Source of the DNA: Melanocharis versteri
Taxonomy: Eukaryota > Chordata > Aves > Passeriformes > Melanocharitidae
Direction: 5' to 3'
Assembly (NCBI GenBank): GCA_013397845.1
Contig: VZTG01004269.1
Location: 292,090-356,089, forward strand
DNA length: 64,000 bases
Positions 49,401 to 61,920 of this stretch are shown here, piece by piece. The notes under the pieces were generated by a model that saw only the letters and a list, made by a program, of their open reading frames with translations, did not search any database and was not told the origin of the DNA. How positions within the stretch are numbered: position 1 is the stretch's first letter; the number at the start of each line of letters is the position of its first letter. The translations under genes and the position numbers were made by a program.

Positions 49401-52092
49401 ATGTTGCAGAGTTTATTATTTCAGGAGTGAAATCTACAAACATAATGAAATTGAATTGAATATACAAGGCTGGATATGTACCTTGAGGGCATTTCAAATA
49501 TTCACACACTGAGAAACAGTAGAGAAGGAATATAAGGATAAACAAAATGTAGCAAATAGAAGTAAGCACTAGAAAACAGAAAAGAGCAAGACAGGAGGAG
49601 ACAAAACTGGTAAAATAACCGGAGATTTTGGGGGCTTCTTTACGTCTTCTTTGCATGCTCTTTCATTATTTGTGTGGATTTTAGAAGCATATTTTTTAAA
49701 CCAGAGAGAGATATATAAGTGACTATATAATATTAAAATATCTCAGCAGCCCACAGCTATAAATTCCTCTGCTGACCACTTTCTACCCCAGCCTACTTCA
49801 GTACATAAGATTTCCTTAAAAAGAGATTTAGCAAGGTATATAGCTTTGAGGGTTCAAGTAAGTGAATGGAAATACCTAGAAATTTTACAGCTACCTTCAT
49901 TGGCTCAGTCGTCACAGTCTCACAGTCCCGCTTAGATAACTATTCCTAGGGTCCCTTTCTGATAGAGCTTGGTGCAAGGTGCACCAGAACCTCCTGAGGT
50001 GGCTTGTCTCTGAGTAAAACTGTATACCACCCCTCAACAATGTTGTCTTGTACCTTAAAATGCAGCCTGATAGCTTTTCTATGCCAAAGGATTATTTCTG
50101 TCGTGGCAAGTTGTCTTCAGTTCAGAAAATCCCAGAATTAAAACTGGGAATTAAAAAAAGTTTGGGAGGCTTAATTAGGTATCATCTTGTTGCTTATGTG
50201 TCTAGACCTAATGTTCCACTTGTTCCAGTGAAACGACCTCAGTTAACCAAGGCTAGGGCTAAAAAGGGAGTTTCTTTGGTTGCCTTTGTGATTTTTCTAA
50301 GAGAAAGGAATTGGTCAAAACTAATCTAATGCCTACTGTCCTTGGTCAAAATTCCACTCTGGTACCACTACCTTTATCTTATCATGGGTAACTTTTACCA
50401 TAAGATGACTCCTAATCACTAATATCTACTAATCAATGTACTTTCCTGGTCTTGGAGGGTAACAGTGCTATGCAAGCGGAAATCAGGATGGAGGTTGAAT
50501 ATTTTTTTCCCTATTAAAATACAACGAGGAGTTAGCTCAGGCACTTCAAGAAAACAGCTTGCTCTGTTGTTAGTGGAGCAACATCATCCCAGTAAGGCCT
50601 TGCTTGCACTGCAAACCTACAACTTATTAAGAGTAGCTAATAGCTATGTTAAAAAGAGGGGAGCCATGATAATCTGGAGGGCCAGTGGCTCTCAGCATAC
50701 AGTGCCTGAAGCTTGATCAATCTGGTTCTGAGCCAAAGGAGGGATAAGAAGAATTTCTGTTTTCTCAGGAGTGGCATGTCCTGGGATTTGTGGTTGTTTA
50801 TAAGCTGTATGTTTCCAATAAGTAATAAAACTGCTTCAGGCTGCATTGCAGAGCTGCTGAATGTGGGTCACATTCTACCTACAAGTAATAATTTGGCCAC
50901 CCTACAAGTTAAATATTTATTTTGTAAAAGTCTGTTTCTTACCATTTCCACTTCAGTTTCCAAGGGTTCTTTTGATGGTATTAAAGCCATAAGCAGAACT
51001 AAATGTCTGCAGAATTATAGCAAGTTTCTCTATAACATTTCAGTTGAATCTTTTTCTTCCCTCAATAGATTAAAAGGTCTTTCATCTCTGCAGTTTTAAG
51101 TAGTATTTTCCACAGTAGCAGGGGGACACCACATCTCTGCTAGTCAGTTTGCTGACTGTTTTAATACTTTATAATTTTGTAACGCTCTCCCTAAAGGCTG
51201 TCCAACGGTGAGGCACAAGCCCTGTTCCAATGCCTTATATTAGTTGGCCAAGACAATGTGTTTATTCTTGACTTTTTCCTTTTTCCACTCAGCACTTTGA
51301 AGATAAAGGGAGACTGTGCTGGTAGTGTCAGGGGACCTTGGATTTTTAAGACAAGATATTTTTTGCAATTTTATTTAGGAAGCTTCTAATATTAAGAACT
51401 AAGTCCCCTCAAAAAGGAGAGTAATGAAAGATATAAGACTAAGTGTAGTCACAGTTTTTGCTGCCCTGACCACAGAGGCTGTTTCTTGTGGCTGAAAATG
51501 CCTAGGATGAACTTGCCTTTTCAATATGTCTCATGCAGACATATTGCACTTGTTTTACAATTGTATTGCTCAGCTTTGGCAATGTGTAACTGAAGTTCAT
51601 TAGAGACAGATATGCGTAACACTAAGATATAAAAAGACTGAATTATTTTGCTGCCTACCCATGACTATATCATAGATATAGGTATTTTTTTTTATTATGC
51701 ACCAAAGAAAAAGAAACTGGAAAAACTACTAGCTTATTTATGGACATTTTTTCTTGAATAAACTAAGACTAATGCTAAGGAAATGCTCACACTAAGTGAT
51801 CTGTATTTAATATGATGAGGTAGAAGGACATACTATTCTCATTCTTTCCTGAGTCTCCAACAGCATAATAATTCTTTGGATTGACTGGGTTTTTTTCACA
51901 GTGTAGAAAAATTTGCTGAAAGCGAAAATAGAAAAATGCAACATCTTTGTCCAGATATTTGTAGAGGGCTGGATAAAAGATAACTCTGGAACCGCATGGG
52001 TGCTTTAAGAACAGTGATGTGCCCAAATGTATGCAACTGGAAGGTCATTCCAGGCCTGATACCATGTTAATTTGGTCCTGTGGCCTCAGTTT
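46428..52092. other. Long unique AT-rich stretch, no recognisable gene
   Basis: About 5.7 kb without an assignable exon or repeat. Points of note: a C9-A-C4 run at 46835-46848; a 141-codon minus-strand open frame at 49231-49656 with a hydrophobic N-terminal third; and a cluster of three plus-strand open frames between 50048 and 51099 (93, 83 and 128 codons; the first begins at TTG rather than ATG), near an AATAAA at 50824-50829. None contains a motif I recognise, and all are in the size range that AT-rich vertebrate DNA yields by chance over 64 kb. Confidence 0.45.
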
Positions 52093-52398
52093 TGCACTAG
52101 TTTTGGCTGGGATAGAGTGAATTTTCTTCATAATAGCTAAATTTTGAATTTGTGCTGACAACAGTGTTGGTAACACAGAGATGTTTTCGTTACCTCAGAG
52201 CAGAGTTTACACGACACCAAGGCATCTTCTACCTCTCACCCCACCCAACTAGTGAGGAAGCTGGGAGTGCACAAGGAGTTGTGAGGGGACACAGGCAGAA
52301 CAGTTGGCCCCAACAGAACAAAGGGATATTTCATACTGTATGGGGTCTTGCTCAGCATATATGCTGAGGGGGAGATTGGCAGGGAGTCCCCTGTGGTA
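52093..52398 (+). mobile_element. Endogenous retrovirus LTR, U3 part only (3' truncated)
   Basis: Plus-strand similarity to the 5' half of a common bird LTR. It starts with TG at 52093 and shows 'gttttggctgggatagagtg' (52100-52119), 'aattttcttcataatagcta' (52120-52139), 'agttgtgaggggacacaggc' (52277-52296) and, at the promoter position, 'gctcagcatatatgctgagg' (52350-52369), where intact copies have a TATAAA-type box. Similarity stops just after this point; R, U5 and the poly(A) signal are missing, as is any retroviral coding sequence. The 'atatatgc' at the TATA position is mutated. It is a decayed, truncated solo LTR. Confidence 0.8.
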
Positions 52399-55300
52399 GC
52401 TTTGTCTTAAAGAAATAAATGTAAGAATGACTTTTAATACCAGAAGCAGGGATCTAATGTAATCAACCGTACCTTTTAGTCACATGTGGAGGGATAAGAC
52501 ACAATCACAACACAAAGGAATATAATTATGTGTACTGTTCTCTGTATCATCTCAGTTCTGTCTCCATTCATTATGAGTCCTTGTTAGCAGGACTCCATGG
52601 TCCAGAACAATTTGTGTCCTCAAACTGCTTCCTCCTACTTTGATCCTGTCAATAAATATGACTGTGAATGATTACTTAATGGAGATCCTTGTTCAGTTCA
52701 GAAAATGTCATCTAAGTCTGTTTGCTCTAGGGGTCTGATTATTTTACTTAGATCTTGTTTCATTCTGCCTCAAGCACCACTGTTTTATCTGCTTTGCAAT
52801 GAATTCGAGTCCCAGCTCAGTGAGCCTCTGCAACACCTGAGGATAGATTTTGGTGTTTTTCATCATGGAGATGCACCCTCTGAACTGTATTATTATTTAG
52901 ATCCTCAAGAAGGGCTATCCTGCTGGTCTCAAGCCTTTGCTTGCTTGAAATTATTTTCCAAAGTCAACAGAGTGAGAAGCATGGTGCTGAAAGGTTTTAC
53001 AGAAATCCTGCAATAATTACCCAAGTGGATGCTGGCATTGCATCCTTAGAGCATCCTGATTAGGAAATCTACTAAAAGACCATTTATATAACCAAAGAAT
53101 TCCATGTAAGGCTCGTATGGCCTAGCAACATAATAGATTTACAGTGCATGCACTTCGTCTTACACAATTTGGGGAATAAGAATAAATCATGATAATGCAG
53201 CCAGATACTATCTAAGGAATTACTTATAAATACTACCACCAGAAATTTACCCTCAAGAATGAAGTTTCCAGCAAACTGTAAGAGTTTTAGTTGACAGTAA
53301 AGCTGTGTAAAAAGGATTTTTTTTTTCATCCTGGCAGTTGAAAGATGCACAACACCATATCTATAATAATGATTAGTTTCTTACTAGTTAAAGAATGTGA
53401 CACTAAGTGTCAAAAAGAGTTTACTGAGTCAAGCTCTGCTTGAAATCGAGTACAGCACTAGAGACAAGATGATTAGATCAATCCTGTGAATGTATCTATC
53501 TGTCCATCTGTATGTGTTACTTAAATATTTTTATAACCTGCATATATGTGCTAGATTTGGTTTCAGAAAATTGCCAGCCATAATTTCTATTGATAGACTG
53601 ATTCAATACTGTCTATGGTCATAATCTGCCCTGGACTGATGTTAGGTTAGACAATTTGTTCTTAAAGTATTACCTCAGTGAAGAAAAGTTTTTAGCGACA
53701 GGAATTGTGGCCCCCCTTTAGTCCTGGAGTTTCCTTTAAGTCACTTGTTTCACTGATTTAAACTCTGACTTTGAAAAGGCCAAGCAGTGGTGGAATAAAT
53801 AGAAAATCTTAGGCTGTTTCCTAAGAGATATGTATTATCATTATTGACCTGTACTAGAAGAAGTAGCAGCTGGAGGTGGAGTTGCACACAGTGTTCCCTG
53901 GCATGCTTTTACTTCAATTACAAAGACACCTCTCCAGTTATCAATGTTAGTACCTAGCAGAGCTTTGACTTTCATGTCTCTTTTTCAATACAGGTCAAAC
54001 AATCAGTGCAGAAAGACTGTTCCTCCTCAAACACTTCAGTTCTGTAGGACACCACTGTCACCACAATCATATCCTCTTTAATTTTTCAAATAAGCTTTGG
54101 ATTTGTTCCAGCATCCCCTTTAGTAAATTGATTTTTAAAGGTAAGTGGCTTATATTGTCTATGTTTCTTCAGAAACTCTCTTGCTTTGGAAACTTCAAAA
54201 ATCTTGAGAGAAGAGAGAAAAACTTCTCTGAATCCCTGCTGAAGTAGAGCATCATCTAACATTTATTCTTTTGGTGATATTAAATTTCTCTTGCTGGCAT
54301 ATACTTACACACATACACACACATACACCTCCTTTCTTTCTAATTAAGTGTACTTTTCAACTTCCTTCCTTGCAGGATCCTGTTAGCAATTACACAAACT
54401 GTCTTAATTCTCATACTATTTTTTCTAGCTACTTGTTTTCATCAGTGTCACTTACATCATCATCAACCCTTCATTTCTGTACTTGGCTAGTTACACTTTG
54501 ATCCCGTAGTATATTTTATGTCTCCTTTCTCTGATGTTTTTTCTCTCTTCTGTATGAAAGATAAACCCTTTAGAGCACCATTTTTCCTGTAATTTACTAT
54601 TCTAACATACACCTTCTGTTTTCTATCAGATGTCATTTTTCCTTTGTAGTTGCCATCCTCCTTTAAAAATTCAGCCTCTCTCCTAATCTTAACCTACTTT
54701 TTCGTGGTAAAACTAAAAATTTACAGGTGAAAATATATACAGAGGATGAATATCAAATAATAGATACTAGTATTCTCTTCACATTTAATACCCTCCCCTT
54801 AAAATGTTTTCACAGTATTGTAGAAATATTGCACCAAATGAATCCATTATATAATTCCTTAGAGTACGGCCCATTCATTAATTAATCATGCTGGTCACTT
54901 GGTGCTATAAATAAGTACTAAAAATTAAGGTAACTTGCCTGAGGTACAAAGCAGTGGATCAGTAGCACAACTAGACGGAAAAATAAAACAACCTGTAGTT
55001 CCTGGGTGTGAGCCCAAAATCTAAATTTAGTACAACCTTTATCAGTGAATAGCAATAAATACTAACTAAGAATCAAAATATTAAATGCTCTAAGGCTTTC
55101 ATGGATTCATGTTTTGCTAGCAGGCACTGGAGTTGAAAGTCTATCTCAGCCGCAAACGATTTTCCTATGTGTTAGGATCCCTCTTTTATTAGGAATGCAT
55201 GTCTGCAATGAGCAAAAAAGACAGGTATTGATGCTATATTAATAATAACTAATGTTATAATAATCAACATCATAACATTGCCGCTTGATATTTGGAAAAA

Positions 55301-56499
55301 TGAATGTCAGGAGGGGAAATTATGAAAGCACAGAAAATTTCTGGAGCTCCAAGATGAAGTGCTTCCAGCCAAAATCAAGCTGTCCTCCACCAAAAAACAC
55401 ATGATCAGCATGTGTGATAGGGATTTTTCTTGGCAACATAATTGAGCTTCTTCTTTTCCAGAGTGATGCAGTCACTGCGACTCATATTAGAAGAACAGAA
55501 GTTTTGTCTTTCAGCAAGATCTAGGAACAAATATTTGAGACTGATGACCACCTTGCTTTGTTTTCTACCAAAAAAAAAAAAAAAATCCTTGAGTATAATA
55601 GCAGCAGGGGGAAAAACACCCAGTGCAGTCTGAAAAATGTTACTGTAATATATTTCACCAAATTTTTCAGTGGTACTTCCCAGAGATAAGGACAAGGGGC
55701 ACTTCTGTTTCCTTTCCTATAGCCCAGTCTAGTCTGATGCTATTCACAAGTCATTCTTTGAATGACTGTCAATGAATTTTAAATTCCTGTTGGGCTAAAA
55801 TCTTGAGATTTAGTATATTTATTCTTTATGAGATGCTGACAAAAAAATCTCCCAATTGAATTTTGACTTTTCCATTGCAGGTTCTTGAAAGGTCACTGGC
55901 CTATTTTACTAGCTGCAATCATTGTTAAATCTTCGTACTACGGGGTAAGAGTTAACAAGGGAGATGTTTTAAAAGACCTGTGTGGAATAAGGACACACCA
56001 CCACAAAATTTCCAAATTGTATACATTTTTTGGCACTACAGTTTGCTACATATCTCATTTGTAGGAATGAAAGTAATTTGGAGTTAAAAGTATCAAATTT
56101 TAGGCCTCAAAATTTTTTTTGTAGATTTTACTAATCCTTTCAAATACTCAAATTAAAATAAAAATTATCCATCCTACCCAGATGAGGTGGGGATTCTTCT
56201 CTGCATGGTTGGGTATTAGACTATCAAATGTGTGATGTTGCACTGCATGTGGTATTTCTATAATCTTTGAATTAAATATGAAAAACTGTTACAACAACTA
56301 TGATACCAAATTAAAATCATTGAGTGATGCTGAATATTTAATTATGATGTGATTTCTTTTTCCCAGAACAACTTTATCACTACAAGGAAAAATACTGAAA
56401 AAGGCTCCTGGTTACTGGAGCTCACCAAGGCTAAGTAAAAGTGCAAAAATGTTAATTTTGATAATCACAGTAAGTACAGATCTTTAACATATGAATTTT
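52399..56499. other. Unique AT-rich non-coding DNA
   Basis: No exon or element recognised in 4.1 kb. Minor repeats are a short CACACATA patch (54307-54328) and a 16-A run (55570-55585). A 103-codon plus-strand open frame (52705-53016) has no recognisable domain. Confidence 0.5.
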
Positions 56500-56702
56500 A
56501 CAGAATCAAAGGATCACAGAACATTTGATACTGGAAGGCACTTTTGGAAATCATCTAGTTCAACTTCTCTCATCAAGGCAGGTGGAGCTGGAGTATATTG
56601 CTTAGGGTCACTCCTATCAGGTTTTGAATGTCTGCAAGGCTGAGGACTTCACAATGTCACTGAAAAACCAGGTTCAAGTTTTCAACCATGTTCACAGTAA
56701 AA
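56500..56702 (-). mobile_element. CR1 LINE 3' end
   Basis: Plus strand starts with 'cagaatcaaaggatcacaga' (56501-56520), antisense CR1 tail, then 'atcatctagttcaacttctc' (56550-56569), 'ttttgaatgtctgcaaggct' (56622-56641) and 'ccatgttcacagtaaaa' (56686-56702), all in antisense CR1 3' UTR/ORF2-end order. It stops abruptly where a second CR1 tail begins at 56703. Confidence 0.9.
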
Positions 56703-57350
56703 CATAGAATCACAGAATGGTTTGGGTTGGAAGGGATCTTAGCAATCGTCTGTTCCCATCCTCCTGCCATGGACATGTACCTTCCATCAGACCAGGTTGC
56801 TCAAAGCCTCATCCAACCTGGCCCATCCAGGGGTGGGATACCTTCACTGGGCATCCAGTTCCAGACCGTCACCACCCTCAGAGGAAGAATCTCTTTTGAA
56901 TAGCTAATCTAAATCTACCCTTTATCCCCATCTCAGTACTGAGAAGAAAACTGCCTGGGAGCCCAGGCTCCGTGCCTTTCACGCTCACGGCCACAGTCAT
57001 GCACTCACACTTGAGATGTGCTCGACATCTCCCTGACAGCATCGTTGGGGCCTATCAGGAAAAACAGCAAGGGGTGACAGTCCAAGGGCTGAACAAGCTT
57101 TGGCAGTGTCTCTGTAACATCCCACGTCCAAGCACCTGGCAAGCAGGAAGCCCTCCTGGGCAGCAAGCCAGGTGGGCAGGCAGTATCCTCTGTCCCCCAC
57201 AAGAGCAGTCCCCCACTGCTGTCACTCACCTGCTCCTGCTGCTGCTGAGGTAGGGCTCAGGCTCAGCCTGCTTGAGTCTTCACTGGACACAGCTCCCAGC
57301 CCCTCACCTGCTACCAGGGCGCAGACCCTGCTCCCTAGCTGCACGACATC
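56703..57350 (-). mobile_element. Internally deleted CR1 LINE: ORF1 esterase fragment joined to 3' tail
   Basis: Read on the minus strand. The GC-rich segment 57350 to ~56945 matches part of CR1 ORF1, whose protein carries an SGNH-type esterase domain: one frame (57229-57005) reads VTETLPKLVQPL, then LLFFLIGPNDA, where the family has a GTND-type block (the G-x-N-D motif of SGNH hydrolases). A frameshift follows and a KGTEPGLPGSF-like end is readable in another frame. At about 56925-56945 the sequence switches directly into the CR1 3' end ('cagcctcatccaacc'-type antisense blocks) and finishes at 56703 with 'catagaatcacagaatggtt'. The whole of ORF2 is missing between them. A single deleted copy is the simplest reading; two independent insertions meeting here is the alternative. 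Confidence 0.8.
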
Positions 57351-57809
57351 AAGTTAAATGTTTTACAATGATCCTCTAAGCAAGAAGAATGAGATAGACT
57401 ATGTGCAGCATAAAATCCAGTAGGGGAAAAAAAAAAACAACAAAAAAAACCAAAAAACCAAAACATCCTAGGGAATGTAAGTAAAAAGAATATAATATTG
57501 ACATGCTGAGTTGTATACACATAGATATTTCCTGGCATAGATACACTGTACTAATTATTCTGCCATAGTTCTGTCAGTCTTAGCTCCCATGTGGACATTC
57601 TGTATGCCAAAACTGTTATTTTGTCCCAGAATAATTAGACTAGCGTAATTATTCCAAATAAAATTACTATTATTTTGAAACACAATGTCCATGCTGATCT
57701 TAAAACAATACAGTTACAGCAGCATAGATTATAGCTATGCCAGGAAATATCTATTTGAGGACAAGCCCTCCAGCGGTATCAAATTTGCTATGAGTTGCAA
57801 CAATTTAAG
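57351..57809. other. Unique AT-rich DNA with a short A/C tract
   Basis: Apart from an A-run/C tract at 57425-57465 nothing is recognised. Confidence 0.6.
57425..57465. repeat. A/C-rich low-complexity tract
   Basis: A runs separated by C or CC, preceded by GGGG. Same class as 1831-2104. Confidence 0.85.
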
Positions 57810-58012
57810 ATTTTCTTTTCTTTCTGTTTTTGTTTTTTGCTTTTTGGTTGGTTTATTTGGTTGGTTTGTTTTGTTTCCTTGTTTGTTTGTTTTTAAGGTT
57901 TTGGCGTTTGTTTTTTTGTTGTTGTTGTTGTTCGTTAATTGGTTGGTTCTGTTGTATTTTTTAGTTGTTGTTTGCTGGGATTTTTGATTTTTTCTGGGTT
58001 TTGGGGTTTTTT
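57810..58012. repeat. T/G-rich low-complexity tract
   Basis: Two hundred bases of T runs broken by G, GG or GGGG, including (GTTT), (GGTT) and a (GTT)5 patch near 57917-57931. It looks like a reverse-complement counterpart of the 1831-2104 tract. The 100-codon plus-strand frame ending at 57987 is an F/V/L-rich artefact of the composition. Confidence 0.92.
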
Positions 58013-61000
58013 AATAATAAGGTAATTCTATATTTCATGACAATGACACCCTAGTGTCACTGGGATCATTTTCTATGTTCGTCTATGTCCTGAAACTCTG
58101 TTCATTTGGAGTTAATTTCCTTTGTTCTTTGGAGTGGTTATGAACTGCATTATCTGCAGAATCATGCAAAATTTCAGAGCTCAACAAACAATAAATGACC
58201 ATGATTAATGCAGCTTATTCTGTAACAGCTTTTGGGATCACAGCCTATGAGAGATGTCATGGCTATTGCTCTGAAAGGGTTTTCCTCCGTGTTACATGTC
58301 CTTATTCCTCCAGCTATTGCCCTGCCTCTATTGTCTCCTTCTTCAATTGTCCTCCTGTCTATGGAATTCTCTTTCAGCTAACATCGGTGTGACTGGTGAA
58401 TCATTTTCCACATGTGGTGCACTAAAAGTAAACAGCCACTTTAAAGTTCTGGGCTTCTTAAAAGGAGTGACCTAAGAGGGAATGGCAACAACCTCACATT
58501 ATGATTGCAGATGTTTCTTTTGTTCTGAAATAAAGTAAAAAAATGTTTAAGAACCTGAGGTCCTCAGAAAAGCGTTTTACTGGTGTTATTTGACACTTCC
58601 GTTGATAACACAACAATTGGTATACTTTTAGAACTTATACTGATATATGTCAATAAAATGTGCATGACATTTTCTTGTCCCTTCAGCTGACCTGAAAGAC
58701 GGCATTGTCTCCCACAAATACCTTACAAAGGCAACCTTTTAAATATTCTAGAGTTCTTTGATACCTTCAACTTTTCGTGATACAGACACATTTGAAACTT
58801 GTTCAAGGGTAATAAGCACAGCTACATCTTTTGTTCTTTCAAGTATACCTCTAGGTTTTACACAGTGTATTTTTCTTGTTGATAGATGGAAGTACTCTAT
58901 TCTGGGGATTAAAGACAGAACACACTTTCTGGTTTTTAAAAGTTCTTTGCTGATATAGGCATTTAGTAGCAGAGCTAACAGCTTGATTCTTCAGAAAAAA
59001 ATTCACGCAAACTTGCTCTTTGCAGGGGGGTATCTGTCACTCAATGCAGCGAGAGCAGCAACAGCTTATTCTGATCTCATCATTAGCAATGAAACCAGTA
59101 ACCCAGTTCTGCAAATTAGCACACTGAAAAAAGCAGTCTGAGGAGCCAAGTGGCAGAATGACTTCCTTGAGTTTCATAGAGAACATGTTGAGCTTCCTAA
59201 TATTGGTGCAGTGCAGCATTTATGTTTTCTAACAGACATCCCAGGAAAAAGAGAGACTGATAGATCCCACTAAAATGCCTGATTGAGTGACAAAAGGAGA
59301 CAAATGTCTGATTTGCCTGATAACCTTGCTAATAGAGCAAGAATCAAGTAACCAGGAGATATGTAATGTTTTTAAAATGCAGTCAATTGTATATGTAATT
59401 TTAAAAGCTCTTTGGATTCATATCAAAAACATAAGAAGAAATAAAACATTGGAAAATAACAAAATGTATTAAAATATATATATTGGAAATTACCAAGCTA
59501 TGCAATATATCCGCTTATTTTAAGAAAAGACAGTAAGCTGTACTTTTTTCTCTTCGTAGTTCATACCTATCCCAGATGAAACAAATTAGAAAACAGTACC
59601 TGAGAATGACAATTATATAGAATAGTTCTAACTCCAATCTAAATTTCTGTGAAAATCTCTATTTCATCTAAAAATAATGTCTGTTGATTTTCATAGGTTT
59701 TAAAAATACTTCATTCCCAAAAGACAGAGTTCTGATATTCTAGATCTAAATGAATATGCATCCTACCCAGCTTTACTCATTGAAAAGTCAGATTCCTAGT
59801 CTAAGACAAATACTTATGTTTCCTCTATGACCAATGGAGAGAGACTGAATTTCTAAAGAACATTTCTTTCTCTGTACTTTGCCAGCTGAGCATGCCTGAG
59901 AGAGCCCAGCCAACAGTTTAGGGCTGGGCATCTAACTGCTAGATATCCAGGGTGTGCTTGAGAAGCGTCCTTATCTAAGGCTTCTAACATACTTACTTTT
60001 GGTTCTGAGAATTTGTAACACTTCTGTTGATTTCCTTCAAATGTTATGTGATCTTTCTGCAGATCAATTGGCAGTGTCACACAGGCTTATAGTTTCCGTG
60101 GATAACATAAAGCTGGTCTATCTATTGCTTACCAGTGCTAGGCAGTGGATTGTCTGTCAATATGTAGCACATATAAAGCAAAAAAACAGCACTATCAACA
60201 ACAGACTCTTACACTCTCTTCTCCCTCCCCTTCTCAATTAACACCAGGGTCAAGCTCAACAGTTCAAACAAAAGGGATTATAATTTGTTCCTTTAAAGAG
60301 AAACACTAACTTTAGAAGAAAGATTATTGATTTGCTTGAGTTTTCTTAAATAAATAGCTTGTTATGGCAGGCTGCTGTTCTTCAGCATATATATAAAACA
60401 TATTCTGTTTGGACTAAGCGTTTTCTGAAAACATCCCTAGTCTGTAATTAGTTCTGGAGAAAATTTTAATCCCGGTTACATTTTTGTGGAACGTGAAGAT
60501 GCAAAAACTCCAGACACGACATTTCAAGAGACTGAAGGAAGGTATCCTGACTTATTATTCCAGATTTTGTTTGCATTTGGTCTATGTTCTCTTATGAGAT
60601 TTTTAGCAACATGATATTTGGATGAGCAAATATACTCTTATCCAGAGAACTGCAGCAAACTAATTGAATTGAAACATTTTATTAAATCACTTTCAATAAT
60701 TTAAAGATGGTAATGTGATAATATTTTTTGCTGCTCAAAAAAAAAAAATTGGGTATGAAAACACAAGATTCCTTTACAAATTTTTTTTTGTTTGTTTAGA
60801 TATAATGTTTTAAGGAACTGGATTCTTGGTTGACTATGAAAAGAAACATTGACTTCTTAATACATTATTAGTCCCTAGATAGTTCCTGCAATCTGAAAAT
60901 CCACATTCCTTGTTTGTCTGCTATTTTCCATTAATATATGATAGTCTAAATATTTATTTTCACATGGTTCTTGACTTCTGCATTGTCTTTAAATATCAAT

Positions 61001-61455
61001 TACTAAATTCAGAACAATGACCTTAAACTTTAAGTTTAGATTTTGTTTCAGTTTTAAGTGTGCAGTGATGACCACTGATATTTAGTAACTCAGTTGCCAT
61101 TACTCCTGTGCATAATCCTATTCTGTAGTGAGCTTTATTAAAGGTTTTGTTGGACAGTCTCTTTTCCTAGGAAGCTAAAATTATTTCCTTTCCTTATATC
61201 AGTCCTATAGTTTGTGATATCAGTCCCCTCCTGCCCTCCTATAAAATTTGCCCAGATGCTCCGGAGTCTGTCCAAGCTTTCAAGACACAAGAGAAGATAA
61301 AAAATTCCTATGCTCATGATATAGAAAATTATTGGGTTTTTATTTTCAAAACACTTATCATAACATAAAAGGCAATGTTTCATCTGTTTTTTAGGGACAC
61401 GCAGACATTATCAAATCTCTCTGGTAATATTACCCCAATAAGACAGAGACCCCAG
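58013..61455. other. Unique AT-rich non-coding DNA
   Basis: No exon, RNA gene or transposon recognised over 3.4 kb. Short A and T runs (60739-60750, 60780-60789) are the only simple sequences. Confidence 0.5.
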
Positions 61456-61511
61456 CATATATACATATATATATGTATATATATAGAGTTATATATGTAT
61501 ATATATATATG
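61456..61511. repeat. (TA)n / (CATATA)n microsatellite
   Basis: Alternating AT tract with occasional C or G, strongly self-complementary. It directly abuts the CR1 fragment that begins at 61512 and may have grown at that junction. Confidence 0.95.
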
Positions 61512-61920
61512 AGTGGGGTTGTTCCTATTAAGGTGCAGAACATTGCACTTTCCGTTGTTGAACTCCATGAGATACTTATCAGTCCACATCTCCAGCCTGT
61601 TGAAGCCCCTCTGAATGTCAGGACAACTCTCTCATGATTCTGCCACTCCTCCCAGTTTTGGGTCATCAGCAAACTTGCTGGAGACTAGACCCTGCACCAT
61701 CATCCAGCTCATTAATGAAGATTTTGAGCAGGACTGGGCCCAGTAATGATCCCTGGGGTATACTCCTAATTACTGGCCTTCACTAGGCTTTGTTCCACCA
61801 ATCATCATTCTTTAGGCCCAGCCATTCATCCAGTTTTCAGTCGATCTTACAGTCTACTCATCCAGCCCATCCTTCAGTGGCTTTTCTAGGAGGATGTTAA
61901 TTGGCAACAGTGTTCAAATG
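61512..61920 (-). mobile_element. CR1 LINE fragment, ORF2 reverse-transcriptase region
   Basis: Plus strand is antisense to the CR1 ORF2 section just after the catalytic core: 'cagaacattgcactttccgt' (61537-61556), 'tgggtcatcagcaaacttgc' (61660-61679), 'ctcattaatgaagattttga' (61709-61728), 'ggcccagccattcatccagt' (61815-61834) and 'ggcttttctaggaggatgtt' (61879-61898). Several indels break every frame. Neither the 3' tail nor the 5' part is present; the 3' side ends at the AT repeat. Confidence 0.9.

Noticed and set aside
54307..54328. (CA)n microsatellite
   Set aside because: Too short and interrupted to list as a separate repeat.
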